12,965 nt of DNA from Mariprofundus sp. (GTDB lineage: Bacteria; Pseudomonadota; Zetaproteobacteria; Mariprofundales; Mariprofundaceae), in assembly GCA_030951095.1 (NCBI GenBank), contig JAUZQI010000141.1, positions 1 to 12,965 of the forward strand, given 5' to 3'. Every line of letters begins with the position of its first letter. The stretch's first letter is position 1. Under the pieces are notes generated by a model. It ran no database searches, was not told where the DNA came from, and saw only the letters and a list, made by a program, of their open reading frames with translations. Position numbers and translations under genes: made by a program. Shown here in pieces: positions 1 through 6,349 of the stretch.

Positions 1-219
1 GTCGTGCAGGGCATGCGTGAATGGATTCACAACTGGAAAAAGAAAGGCTGGAAAACTGCTGGCAAGAAACCAGTGTCAAATCTTGAACGCTGGCAAGCAC
101 TGGATAAACTGGCCTCCAAACATGAAGTTACATGGCAGTGGGTGAAAGGGCATGCCGGTCATGAAGGCAATGAGCGCGCTGATGAACTGGCGCGTCAGGG
201 CGTTCCGGATTCAACCTGA
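1..219 (+). CDS. rnhA: Ribonuclease HI, C-terminal part (5' end outside window)
   Basis: RNase HI cleaves the RNA strand of RNA:DNA hybrids (primers, R-loops) in the cytoplasm. The window begins inside the gene; 72 codons are visible in frame 1, ending at TGA 217-219. The visible part starts just after the third catalytic Asp of the family and carries the basic handle region ([12 protein letters not shown], residues 8-19 of the visible part) and the WVKGHAGH loop. His51 and Asp61 (in ERADELA) match E. coli His124 and Asp134 in spacing. The C-terminal tail after the DELAR helix is shorter than in E. coli. Its last 25 bases overlap the 3' end of the convergent lipase gene. Identity is near certain; completeness of the N-terminal part cannot be judged. 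Confidence 0.95.
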   Translation, partial: VVQGMREWIHNWKKKGWKTAGKKPVSNLERWQALDKLASKHEVTWQWVKGHAGHEGNERADELARQGVPDST

Positions 220-1370
220 GCAGGAGAATCAGGCGTTTGGTTTTCCGCCGCTTCAGAGTCATCTTTAGGCTTCACCCCGAATGAAACAACATGCATCTGT
301 ACCGGCCTGTCCTGGGATAAATAGCTTCCAGCAGGAATAATATGCAAACCTGAACCGTTGCGCGGATAGTATTTGATTCGATCAGTCTTTTTCACATCAT
401 CCAGAATTAGCGATGTGCCGCCCGCAGGATGCAAACCTGAACGGTCATCGCAGCATAGCGTGAAGTTCTTTTTCTTATTCACCTGATTCTCATCATAACG
501 TTGAATGGCCGTATCATTGAATTTTACAGGTTCATTAACACCATCCGGTTGCAGGCGTAACCATAATTCTCTGCCGGCAGGGGCCGGCGCTGCCGCAGGC
601 ATCTGACCGGAAACCAGAAACTCCAGCGCCCATGGCTCGTCAATCCGCCTGCCCAAATGATGGTCGCCAACCACCTCAGCATTGTCTGCCCAAGGTAGCC
701 ATGCATGAGGAGGAGTCACTGCCATGTCGCCTTTTAACAAATTCCATTGTTTTTTGGCATAGACATTCAACACATTTTTGCCCTCCAGTTCACTGCCATC
801 AAAGCTGTTAAGTTGCCATAAAAAATCACTACCGGGCAATAACTCTGATGCCTGAATGTTACCCGTATATGCGATAGCGCCAATGTCGACCAATAGATTG
901 GCAATATTGGTGCCGAAGTGCGGGGTAGACAGAAATAAAATACGACGTACCGGATTATCAACATGCTCAGACAGGTATTGGCGTAACAGCAACCCACCCA
1001 TGCTATGAGCGATGATATCAACCTTTGGATACTTTATCAGATAGGTATCGAGTTGTTCCTCCAGTAGTTCCAGCGGTGGATAGCGATTGGCCACGATGCC
1101 GGTTCGATAGTTAAAAAAGTAAATATCGCGGTGCAACTGCTTTTCCATCAGCATCAATATACGCGGACTCGGCCAACTGAATTCGCCGCCGTTCCAGCCA
1201 TGAATCAGAATGACAGGCACTGCATCGGGATAATCCGCCTGCACCTGTTGTTCATACAACTCCCATTCGTTCCACAGATTGGAAGAAACCTGCCTGCTGG
1301 TTTTGGCCGAGCACGCAACCAGAACGACCATGCAAAGCGCCAGAAATAACCGAAAAGAAAGCCGTAACAT
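195..1370 (-). CDS. Lipoprotein alpha/beta-hydrolase (lipase/esterase-like) with unassigned C-terminal domain
   Basis: Predicted serine hydrolase of 391 residues, probably an ester or lipid hydrolase; the substrate is unknown. The N-terminus is a lipoprotein signal: hydrophobic stretch 5-19 and lipobox LVAC with Cys20. Ser at +2 suggests outer-membrane sorting by the Lol rule. The hydrolase core shows the oxyanion strand VILIHGWNG (about 53-61), nucleophile elbow AHSMGG with Ser123, and STPHFGT (148-154) typical of bacterial lipases. Asp215 (GDMAV) and His237/238 (GDHHLG) are the likely remaining triad members. After an Ala/Pro linker (about 259-266), residues 268-375 form a segment I do not recognise, with a Cys-Cys pair at 306-307, followed by an acidic/polar tail. 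ATG 1370 is the only sensible start, but no SD precedes it (see promoter entry). The gene is divergent from yciB and convergent with rnhA. Class is fairly sure; specificity is not. Confidence 0.85.
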   Translation of the reverse strand: MLRLSFRLFLALCMVVLVACSAKTSRQVSSNLWNEWELYEQQVQADYPDAVPVILIHGWNGGEFSWPSPRILMLMEKQLHRDIYFFNYRTGIVANRYPPLELLEEQLDTYLIKYPKVDIIAHSMGGLLLRQYLSEHVDNPVRRILFLSTPHFGTNIANLLVDIGAIAYTGNIQASELLPGSDFLWQLNSFDGSELEGKNVLNVYAKKQWNLLKGDMAVTPPHAWLPWADNAEVVGDHHLGRRIDEPWALEFLVSGQMPAAAPAPAGRELWLRLQPDGVNEPVKFNDTAIQRYDENQVNKKKNFTLCCDDRSGLHPAGGTSLILDDVKKTDRIKYYPRNGSGLHIIPAGSYLSQDRPVQMHVVSFGVKPKDDSEAAENQTPDSPAQVESGTP

Positions 1371-1376
1371 GTCGCA

Positions 1377-1405
1377 ATTATCAATGATAAACGGAGCGTT
1401 GCCAA
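1377..1405 (-). promoter_or_regulatory. Predicted sigma70 promoter for the lipase gene
   Basis: On the minus strand, TTGGCA (1400-1405) and GATAAT (1377-1382) are separated by 17 bases, each one mismatch from consensus. Only six bases lie between the -10 box and the ATG at 1370, so the expected transcription start falls on or next to the start codon. This would give a leaderless mRNA, consistent with the missing SD. Predicted from sequence only. Confidence 0.5.
1378..1390. promoter_or_regulatory. 13-bp palindrome over the lipase -10 box, candidate operator
   Basis: TTATCA-A-TGATAA is a perfect 6-bp inverted repeat around one base. It overlaps five of the six -10 bases of the predicted lipase promoter. 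A repressor bound here would block transcription. The GATAAT/ATTATC half-sites faintly recall Fur boxes, but the match is incomplete and chance palindromes in AT-rich DNA are common. Confidence 0.3.
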
Positions 1406-1434
1406 CTACCGTGGCAGAAAATGCCGCTTGGCAA
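1399..1434 (+). promoter_or_regulatory. Nested inverted repeat just upstream of yciB
   Basis: The outer arms TTGCCAA (1399-1405) and TTGGCAA (1428-1434) are perfect complements. Inside lies GGCA-GAAAA-TGCC (1413-1425). If transcribed on the plus strand this folds into a two-stem hairpin whose 3' arm runs into the only SD-like AAGG (1433-1436) upstream of yciB. It also contains the -35 box of the opposite lipase promoter, so it may instead be a DNA binding site. Function is not known. Confidence 0.35.
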
Positions 1435-1463
1435 GGTGATGTGTGTATGGTCGGATTGGCTGT

Positions 1464-2012
1464 ATGAAGATGTTCTTTGATTTTTTTCCTGTTCTACTGT
1501 TTTTCATCGCCTACAAGATGTATGACATCTACACGGCCACGGCAGTCTTAATTATAGCCTGTGCCATTCAGACTTTTGGCCACCGCATTATCAAAGGAAA
1601 GTTTGAAAATACCCACCTGATTACGCTGGTGCTTGTCGCCCTGTTCGGTGGGCTTACATTGTTATTGCACGATGAAGTGTTCATCAAATGGAAACCAACT
1701 GCGATTAACTGGTTGTTTGCTCTGGTGTTTATCGGCTCGCAGTTCATTGGCAAAAAAACTGTTATCGAGCGCATGATGGGGGCAAATATCACGCTTCCAT
1801 CGGCCATTTGGATCAAGCTGAATGTCGCGTGGTCGCTATTCTTTATTGCACTCGGCGCTCTCAATATCTATGTCGCATTTTCATTCGATACCGCGACATG
1901 GGTCAACTTCAAATTATTCGGCCTGATGGCTCTGACCTTCGTATTCATTATCGCCCAAAGTTTTTATCTGATGCCCTATCTGAAAGAAGCCGAAACACCA
2001 GATCACGACTGA
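1464..2012 (+). CDS. yciB: YciB/IspZ-type inner membrane septation protein
   Basis: Small integral membrane protein of the YciB (septation protein A) family, linked in E. coli to cell division and envelope synthesis; its biochemical activity is unsettled. From ATG 1464 it has 182 residues, close to the usual 176-180. Predicted membrane segments lie near 4-19, 22-39, 52-69, 79-96, 117-138 and 148-168. The family signature FGGLTLLLHDEVFIKWKPT (61-79) and LPSAIWIKLNVAWSLFF (111-127) are clear. The start is uncertain: the frame is open to GTG 1443, which sits six bases after AAGG (1433-1436) and would add seven residues, whereas the MK-F-DF-P N-terminus typical of the family begins at ATG 1464. 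It runs convergently towards rplQ and divergently from the lipase gene. Family assignment is confident. Confidence 0.9.
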   Translation: MKMFFDFFPVLLFFIAYKMYDIYTATAVLIIACAIQTFGHRIIKGKFENTHLITLVLVALFGGLTLLLHDEVFIKWKPTAINWLFALVFIGSQFIGKKTVIERMMGANITLPSAIWIKLNVAWSLFFIALGALNIYVAFSFDTATWVNFKLFGLMALTFVFIIAQSFYLMPYLKEAETPDHD

Positions 2013-2040
2013 ACACAGCTGCCACGTAAATATTTCTATT

Positions 2041-2176
2041 CAGGGCCTGTTCACACTAACACGCATGGATTTTCCCACTCCGAGCTATGCAACATTACCA
2101 CAGGGCGGAAAAAATCATGCCGGCGCGTTATTTGTCCCATGTTAAGAAAGCATTTGAGCAACTACGAAAAGATTGA
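2041..2176 (+). mobile_element. Possible decayed insertion-sequence end with truncated ORF
   Basis: The segment begins with CAGGGCCTGTTCACAC (2041-2056), which looks like the terminal repeat of a small IS. It is followed by an open plus-strand stretch (2060-2176) including an ATG at 2087 and 29 codons, ending in ARYLSHVKKAFEQLRKD and TGA at 2174-2176. The peptide has protein-like composition but no family I can name. No matching opposite terminal repeat is visible. This is a weak call resting on pattern recognition only. Confidence 0.2.
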
Positions 2177-2215
2177 ACAACGCCCGGCATTTTAATCCCT
2201 TTGGGTTCAATTTCC

Positions 2216-2229
2216 CGCAGCTTGCTGCG
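2216..2229 (-). repeat. REP-like palindrome, copy 1
   Basis: CGCAG-CTTG-CTGCG, a perfect 5-bp stem around a 4-base loop, within the context TTTCCCGCAGCTTGCTGCG on the plus strand. It shares the core YAGYTTGCTGCG and the flanking TCCCG with copy 2 about 65 bases away, in the same orientation. Such units resemble extragenic palindromes mobilised by REP-associated tyrosine transposases (RAYT), though no such transposase is in the window. Confidence 0.5.
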
Positions 2230-2279
2230 TTCTGAAAGTATGTTGCAATGGAATCTTCCGAGCAACTTATTCTTAATAT

Positions 2280-2298
2280 CCCGTAGTTTGCTGCGGGG
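2280..2298 (-). repeat. REP-like palindrome, copy 2
   Basis: CCCGTAGTTTGCTGCGGGG on the plus strand: arms CCCGTAG and CTGCGGG around TTTG, with one mismatch (a G-U pair if read as plus-strand RNA). Same orientation and same core as copy 1. On the minus strand it translates as PRSKLR, a peptide typical of reading frames crossing such palindromes. Confidence 0.5.
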
Positions 2299-2346
2299 TA
2301 GTTTATTCTCGACCCGAAACAGGTTTTGACAAACCAGACCATGCAC

Positions 2347-2374
2347 AAAAAAGGCCCCGCAAATGCGGGGCCTT
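2347..2374 (-). terminator. Intrinsic terminator at the end of the ribosomal cluster
   Basis: A perfect 10-bp stem, AAGGCCCCGC/GCGGGGCCTT with loop ATTT on the minus strand, is followed by a run of six T (2347-2352, the first two shared with the stem). It lies 22 bases after the rplQ stop. Read on the plus strand, the same hairpin is followed by ATAAGTTTT, so it may also slow transcripts from yciB. Confidence 0.95.
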
Positions 2375-2395
2375 ATAAGTTTTCAGGCAGATCGG

Positions 2396-2791
2396 TTATG
2401 CTTCCGCGGCCTTATCTTCTACTGCCTCAGCGCCGACTTCATCAATCAGTTCAATGACAGCCATCGGGGCAGCATCCCCGGCGCGAAAGTTGGTTTTGAT
2501 GATGCGCGTGTAACCACCGGCTCGATCAGAGCAAGCTTCTGCAACATCGCCAAACAGCCGATCAACGATCGGACGATGGCGCAGCTTGGCCAAGGCCTGC
2601 CGACGGGCATGCAAATCACCGCGTTTAGCCAAAGTAATCAGCTTTTCAACATAGGGTCGCAGGGCACGGGCTTTGGGCTCCGTGGTCTCAATGCGGCCAT
2701 GTGTCAGTAATGCTGTAGCGAGATTGGCCATCAGCGCGCGACGGTGACCGCTAACCAGTCCCAGAGAACCATGATGTTTACGATGTCTCAT
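2396..2791 (-). CDS. rplQ: 50S ribosomal protein L17
   Basis: Large-subunit protein near the exit of the peptide tunnel. It has 131 residues; the N-terminal [20 protein letters not shown] motif and the [19 protein letters not shown] stretch (23-41) are diagnostic. The C-terminus ends in a short Ala/Glu-rich tail ([14 protein letters not shown]). An AGAGGT SD lies about 5 bases before ATG 2791, and the gap to rpoA is 15 bases. It is the last gene of the cluster and is followed at once by the terminator. Confidence 0.98.
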   Translation of the reverse strand: MRHRKHHGSLGLVSGHRRALMANLATALLTHGRIETTEPKARALRPYVEKLITLAKRGDLHARRQALAKLRHRPIVDRLFGDVAEACSDRAGGYTRIIKTNFRAGDAAPMAVIELIDEVGAEAVEDKAAEA

Positions 2792-2806
2792 CTCTAACCT
2801 CTTATC

Positions 2807-3790
2807 TTATTCAGTTTCTAGCGGGGCTTCCGCAGCATCCTGCGGTGGCCAGTTTGGCAGTTCCATGCCAAGTTCCAGCCCCATATTTTCCAGCACTTCC
2901 TTGATTTCATTCAAGGACTTACGGCCAAAGTTTGGTGTCCGCAGCATAGCCTGTTCGCTGCGTTGAACCAGATCACCAACGCGGAAAACATCATCAGACT
3001 TGAGGCAATTCATAGAGCGCACTGACAGATCAAGATGTTCAATAGGCTGTGCCAGTAATTCTTCCAGAGCATTATCATCTTCTTCTTCAACTTCGATCTC
3101 GGTGACCGCTGTAAAGTCAACAAACACAGCAAGCTGCTGCTCAATAATGCGGGCCGCCTCGTTGACAGCCTCTTCTGGTGTTATGGCTCCATTTGTCTCA
3201 ACTTCCATAATGAGCTTGTCATAATCGGTACGCTGACCGACACGCGCTGATTCTACACGTGTAGCCACACGGATAATCGGGGCAAAAGAAGCATCTACCA
3301 GCAAAGAGCCAACCGTGCGATTTTCAACTTCACGTTCGCTGGCAGCATCATAACCACGACCCTTTTCTACTTTGGCTTCAATCTTAAGGTGCCCATCATC
3401 ATTCAGGTGAGCCAAAACAAGCTCGGGATTCAACACCATCAGCCCAGCTGGACACTGAATATCACCGGCAGTCACCACGCGAGATCCCTTTACATCCAGT
3501 GAAATCTTGGCCGCATCATCACTTTCCATGCGGATATTGAGATCTTTCAGGCTCAGGATAATGTCCATAACATCTTCACGGACACCCTTGATGGTATCAT
3601 ATTCATGCGACACACCATCAAAAACAACCGATGTGACCGCTGCACCTGGCAGGGAAGACAACAGCATGCGACGCAAACTGTTACCAATCGTAGTCCCATA
3701 GCCACGTTCTAGCGGTTCGAACACAATTTTTGCAGAGCGGCCGGGAATATTCTCTTCAACGCTAATATTATGCGGATTGATCAATTGCAT
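2807..3790 (-). CDS. rpoA: DNA-directed RNA polymerase subunit alpha
   Basis: Alpha subunit that nucleates RNA polymerase assembly and contacts UP elements and activators. It has 327 residues, close to the E. coli length of 329. The N-terminal dimerisation domain covers about 1-230 (EPLERGYGTTIGNSLRRMLLSS at 25-46). An acidic linker (EVEEEDD, 233-239) follows, then the C-terminal domain at about 248-317. Arg258, Asn261, Cys262, Gly289 and Lys291 correspond to E. coli Arg265, Asn268, Cys269, Gly296 and Lys298, so DNA-minor-groove binding is expected. The SD GAGG lies in a 13-base palindrome just before ATG 3790. It sits 32 bases after rpsD and 15 before rplQ, the usual alpha-operon place. Confidence 0.98.
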   Translation of the reverse strand: MQLINPHNISVEENIPGRSAKIVFEPLERGYGTTIGNSLRRMLLSSLPGAAVTSVVFDGVSHEYDTIKGVREDVMDIILSLKDLNIRMESDDAAKISLDVKGSRVVTAGDIQCPAGLMVLNPELVLAHLNDDGHLKIEAKVEKGRGYDAASEREVENRTVGSLLVDASFAPIIRVATRVESARVGQRTDYDKLIMEVETNGAITPEEAVNEAARIIEQQLAVFVDFTAVTEIEVEEEDDNALEELLAQPIEHLDLSVRSMNCLKSDDVFRVGDLVQRSEQAMLRTPNFGRKSLNEIKEVLENMGLELGMELPNWPPQDAAEAPLETE

Positions 3791-3792
3791 GA

Positions 3793-3805
3793 AATGAGCC
3801 TCATT
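3793..3805 (-). promoter_or_regulatory. Palindrome containing the rpoA Shine-Dalgarno
   Basis: Minus strand AATGAG-G-CTCATT, a perfect 6-bp inverted repeat around one base, two bases before the rpoA ATG. The SD GAGG is in its centre. In RNA a 4-bp stem with a 5-base loop could partly hide the SD. This may be chance. Confidence 0.3.
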
Positions 3806-3822
3806 GTTTATCTTGAAAAAAC

Positions 3823-4452
3823 TTACTTGGAATAAAGTTCGACAATCAGTTGTTCGCGAATACCCGGATCCAGCTGGTCGCGTGCAGGCATCTCACGATA
3901 AGTACCCTGACGGGTAGGTAGATCCACATCCATCCATTCTGCAGTGCCGCGAGTACCGGCTGCTTCAGCAGCAGCATTGATCCGCAGATGTTCCTTGGCA
4001 CTGTCAGCAAGTTCCAGACGTGAACCAACGCTTACACGAAATGAAGGGATATTGGCAATATTGCCGTCCACCTTCACCAGTTTATGGCGTACAATCTGAC
4101 GTGCTTCTGTACGGGAGCTGGCCAGACCCATGCGATACACCACATTGTCCAGACGGGACTCGATCAACTGCAGCAGATTCAAACCGGTTACACCCTGCAT
4201 ACGGTCAGCATCCTTGAAATAGCTCAAAAACTGCTTTTCCTGCAAGCCATAGATACGCTTGACTTTCTGTTTTTCACGCAGCTGCAAACCATAGTCGGAT
4301 ACTTTGCTGCGACGATTCTGACCATGCATGCCCGGTGCATAAGGGCGGCGTTCGATCGGACATTTGTCCGAATAACATTTACTGCCCTTGATGTATAACT
4401 TTTCACCTTCGCGTCGACAAAGGCGACACTTGGCTTCCAAATAACGTGCCAT
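3823..4452 (-). CDS. rpsD: 30S ribosomal protein S4, zinc-binding (C+) form
   Basis: Primary 16S rRNA binder that starts 30S 5'-domain assembly, acts in decoding fidelity with S5, and in E. coli represses translation of the alpha operon. It has 209 residues. Cys9, Cys12, Cys26 and Cys31 form the complete zinc site of C+ S4 proteins, unlike E. coli S4, which has lost most of it. The S4 RNA-binding domain spans about 98-160 (SRLDNVVYRMGLASSRTEAR). The C-terminal REQLIVELYSK is typical. The SD in TAGGAGTATTATTAG also contains the rpsK stop. Gap to rpsK is 12 bases. Confidence 0.98.
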   Translation of the reverse strand: MARYLEAKCRLCRREGEKLYIKGSKCYSDKCPIERRPYAPGMHGQNRRSKVSDYGLQLREKQKVKRIYGLQEKQFLSYFKDADRMQGVTGLNLLQLIESRLDNVVYRMGLASSRTEARQIVRHKLVKVDGNIANIPSFRVSVGSRLELADSAKEHLRINAAAEAAGTRGTAEWMDVDLPTRQGTYREMPARDQLDPGIREQLIVELYSK

Positions 4453-4464
4453 CTAATAATACTC

Positions 4465-4857
4465 CTAAACGCGGCGCCGCTTTGGCGGGCGGCATCCATT
4501 ATGGGGGATTGGTGTGACATCACGGATCGAGATCACATTGATGCCAGCTGCGGCAATTGCCCGCAGCGCAGACTCACGGCCACTTCCAGGACCACGAACC
4601 AGAACAGAACAATTTTTCACGCCATGATCCATAGCCTTGCGGGCGGCCTCTTCGGCTGCAACCTGAGCAGCAAACGGCGTACTCTTGCGTGATCCTTTAA
4701 AACCGGAAGCGCCACTGGTAGCCCAGCAAATTGCGTTACCTGATTCATCGCTGAAGGTAATGATTGTGTTGTTAAAACTTGCCTTGATATGAGCAACTGC
4801 ATTGGCAATGTTTTTGCGAACGCGTTTCTTACCAGCGGCTTTTTTTGGTGCAGCCAT
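4465..4857 (-). CDS. rpsK: 30S ribosomal protein S11
   Basis: Platform protein of the small subunit, close to the mRNA exit and the E site. It has 130 residues from ATG 4857. A TTG at 4860 directly upstream is in frame, but AGGGG about eight bases before the ATG and the family's MA start favour ATG. Diagnostic segments are [28 protein letters not shown] and the C-terminal [18 protein letters not shown]. The Asn-Gly in HNG is the site of conserved isoaspartate formation in E. coli S11. It lies 13 bases after rpsM and 12 before rpsD. Confidence 0.97.
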   Translation of the reverse strand: MAAPKKAAGKKRVRKNIANAVAHIKASFNNTIITFSDESGNAICWATSGASGFKGSRKSTPFAAQVAAEEAARKAMDHGVKNCSVLVRGPGSGRESALRAIAAAGINVISIRDVTPIPHNGCRPPKRRRV

Positions 4858-4870
4858 CAATTATCCCCTG

Positions 4871-5239
4871 TTACTTCTTCTTGCCCGCAACAGTACGGCG
4901 CGGACCTTTGCGCGTACGGGCATTAGTTTTACTACGCTGACCACGAACCGGCAAACCCCTGCGGTGACGCAGGCCACGGTATGTGCCAAGATCAGTCAAA
5001 CGTTTGATATTCATCGTCACTTCACGACGCATATCACCTTCCACAGTGAAGTCACTGTCAATCACTCCACGAATTCTGGCAACGTCTCCATCGCTCAGAT
5101 CTTTCACACGTGTTTCTGCATTGATTCCTGCTTTGGCAAGAATCTGCTTTGAACTGCTCAGACCAATACCAAAGATATAGGTCAACGCCACTTCAATGCG
5201 TTTCTGAGTCGGAATATTTACACCGGCTATACGAGCCAC
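4871..5239 (-). CDS. rpsM: 30S ribosomal protein S13 (GTG start)
   Basis: Head protein of the small subunit that forms bridges B1a/B1b and whose C-terminal tail reaches the P-site tRNA. It has 122 residues. The start is GTG at 5239, six bases after AAGGAGG (TAAGGAGGCAGTAA); the next residues [12 protein letters not shown] match the family start, so no ATG alternative is needed. Helix-two-turn-helix region [16 protein letters not shown] (13-28), [14 protein letters not shown], and the basic tail [10 protein letters not shown] are clear. It is preceded by a 70-base leader, the widest gap in the cluster, where alpha-operon control would be expected. Confidence 0.98.
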   Translation of the reverse strand: MARIAGVNIPTQKRIEVALTYIFGIGLSSSKQILAKAGINAETRVKDLSDGDVARIRGVIDSDFTVEGDMRREVTMNIKRLTDLGTYRGLRHRRGLPVRGQRSKTNARTRKGPRRTVAGKKK

Positions 5240-5309
5240 TTACTGCCTCCTTAGGTCTTAAGAAAAAGGTCGCGAACCATAGCCATGACGGCAACGTCGC
5301 GCAACTTCC
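5240..5309 (-). promoter_or_regulatory. rpsM leader, candidate S4-type regulatory region with mini-ORF
   Basis: These 70 bases between rpmJ and rpsM can form a stem CGCGA (5297-5301)/TCGCG (5271-5275). A CCTT...AAGG pairing (CCTTTTTC near 5263-5270 with the SD near 5248-5252) could hide the rpsM SD. In E. coli, S4 binds a pseudoknot at this position, in front of a GTG-started rpsM. The leader also contains an 11-codon ORF (ATG 5286, TAA 5251-5253) whose stop overlaps AAGGAGG. The similarity to the known leader is positional; I cannot demonstrate the pseudoknot. Confidence 0.35.
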
Positions 5310-5423
5310 TTAACCCTGACGCTGTTTATGTCGTGGATTTTCACAAATAATGCGAACAACGCCTTTACGGCGAATGACACGACATTTATTACACATTTTT
5401 TTGACTGATGCACGGACTTTCAC
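5310..5423 (-). CDS. rpmJ: 50S ribosomal protein L36, zinc-binding form (GTG start)
   Basis: Smallest large-subunit protein, 37 residues. It starts at GTG (5421-5423) and ends in KHRQRQG-like PRHKQRQG before TAA (5310-5312). Cys11, Cys14, Cys27 and His32 make a complete zinc site (MCNKC...ICENPRH), so this is the C+ form. GAGGAGGTG about six bases upstream is one of the strongest SDs in the window and confirms the GTG start. The gap is 51 bases from infA and 70 to rpsM. Confidence 0.97.
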   Translation of the reverse strand: MKVRASVKKMCNKCRVIRRKGVVRIICENPRHKQRQG

Positions 5424-5474
5424 GCCTGCACCTCCTCAATTCTTGTTATGCTTACTGGCCCGATCGCCTGCAGC

Positions 5475-5693
5475 TTACTTTTCCCGATAACTGATACGCC
5501 CGCGTGACAAATCGTAGGGAGATATCTCTACTGTTACATTATCGCCTGGCAAAATTCGGATATAATACTTACGCATCTTGCCTGAAATCGTACACAATAA
5601 CTCATGGCCATTTTCCAGCTTCACCTTGAACATGGCATTTGGAAGCTTTTCAACTACTTCGCCGGACATTTCAATAATATCTTCTTTTGCCAT
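5475..5693 (-). CDS. infA: Translation initiation factor IF-1
   Basis: Binds the 30S A site during initiation and works with IF2 and IF3. It has 72 residues, the standard length, and a single OB-fold (S1-like): [20 protein letters not shown], then [19 protein letters not shown] and the C-terminal [12 protein letters not shown]. Start ATG 5693 lies two bases after the adk stop, and the TAGG of that stop is the only SD-like sequence, so translation is probably coupled to adk. Location between adk and rpmJ, without map, helps place the lineage. Confidence 0.98.
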   Translation of the reverse strand: MAKEDIIEMSGEVVEKLPNAMFKVKLENGHELLCTISGKMRKYYIRILPGDNVTVEISPYDLSRGRISYREK

Positions 5694-5695
5694 GC

Positions 5696-6337
5696 CTACT
5701 TGATTACCGCCTCTTTCAGTGCGGCGTATACCGCATTCATTTCTCCGCTGGCATCCAGTCTGAAAAAACCATTCTGATGCCGATAAAAATCAAGCAATGG
5801 TGCCGTCTGCTCACGGTAGACTTCCAGTCGATGGACTATCACATCTTCGCGATCATCATCCCTCTGGTACAATTCCCCACCACAGCGATCACAGCACCCT
5901 GATTTTAGGGGCGGCGAATACTGCCTATGAAATCCAAAACCGCAAGCCTTGCAGATCATCCTGCCACACAGCCGTTTCAACAGGTTTTCTTCCGGTGCAT
6001 CCATGAACACAACTCTGTCAATTGACAGCCCGTGTTTGTCCAGCATGGCATCCAGCGCTTCTGCCTGTGTCACATTGCGCGGAAAACCGTCCAGCAGAAA
6101 ACCACCAGTGCCTCCACCAACAATGCGATCCTCAATCATAGCCACAACTACCGCATCTGGAACCAGCTGGCCGGCATCCATAAACTGCTTGGCCTGCACG
6201 CCTGCTTCTGTTTCATTACGCACGGCAGCCCGTAAAATATCACCCATAGCCAGATGTGACAGGCCATACTCGGAAGTAAATTTCTCGCCCTGCGTACCTT
6301 TACCGACACCGGGGGGGCCAAACACAATCAGGTTCAT
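5696..6337 (-). CDS. adk: Adenylate kinase with zinc-type LID
   Basis: Catalyses ATP + AMP to 2 ADP in the cytoplasm. It has 213 residues from ATG 6337; an adjacent in-frame TTG (6340) is a less likely start. P-loop GPPGVGKGT is at 7-15, AMP-site segments MGDILR (31-36) and DGFPR (83-87), LID from about 122 with Arg122/Arg126, and the catalytic RDDDRED run near 159-165. The LID has Cys129, Cys132, Cys149 and Cys152 (Cys148 is an extra), fitting the zinc-containing long type rather than the E. coli form. No convincing SD precedes it; it starts 12 bases after secY and is likely translated by coupling. Confidence 0.97.
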   Translation of the reverse strand: MNLIVFGPPGVGKGTQGEKFTSEYGLSHLAMGDILRAAVRNETEAGVQAKQFMDAGQLVPDAVVVAMIEDRIVGGGTGGFLLDGFPRNVTQAEALDAMLDKHGLSIDRVVFMDAPEENLLKRLCGRMICKACGFGFHRQYSPPLKSGCCDRCGGELYQRDDDREDVIVHRLEVYREQTAPLLDFYRHQNGFFRLDASGEMNAVYAALKEAVIK

Positions 6338-6349
6338 CAAGTCAGGTTT

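Larger units (their letters stand above)
2013..2346. other. Intergenic region between yciB and the rplQ terminator
   Basis: This stretch of 334 bases holds no gene I would call. It carries two REP-like palindromes (2216-2229 and 2280-2298) and, nearer yciB, a possible insertion-sequence remnant (2041-2176). Reading frames on the minus strand run across the repeats, but their translation contains the PRSKLR(D/E)I type of peptide produced by such palindromes, so they are probably not genes. I see no clear terminator directly after yciB. Confidence 0.6.

Noticed and set aside
1378..1390. Palindrome as a true Fur box
   Set aside because: It lacks the extended 19-base GATAATGATAATCATTATC pattern; only half-site-like hexamers are present, so it is kept as an unspecified operator candidate only.
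2216..2298. Short repeats as a CRISPR array
   Set aside because: Only two imperfect short palindromic units, no regular spacers and no cas genes nearby.
2128..2346. Minus-strand frames of about 70 codons between rplQ and yciB
   Set aside because: They run over both REP-like palindromes and translate them as RSKLR(D/E)I; no SD and no family resemblance.
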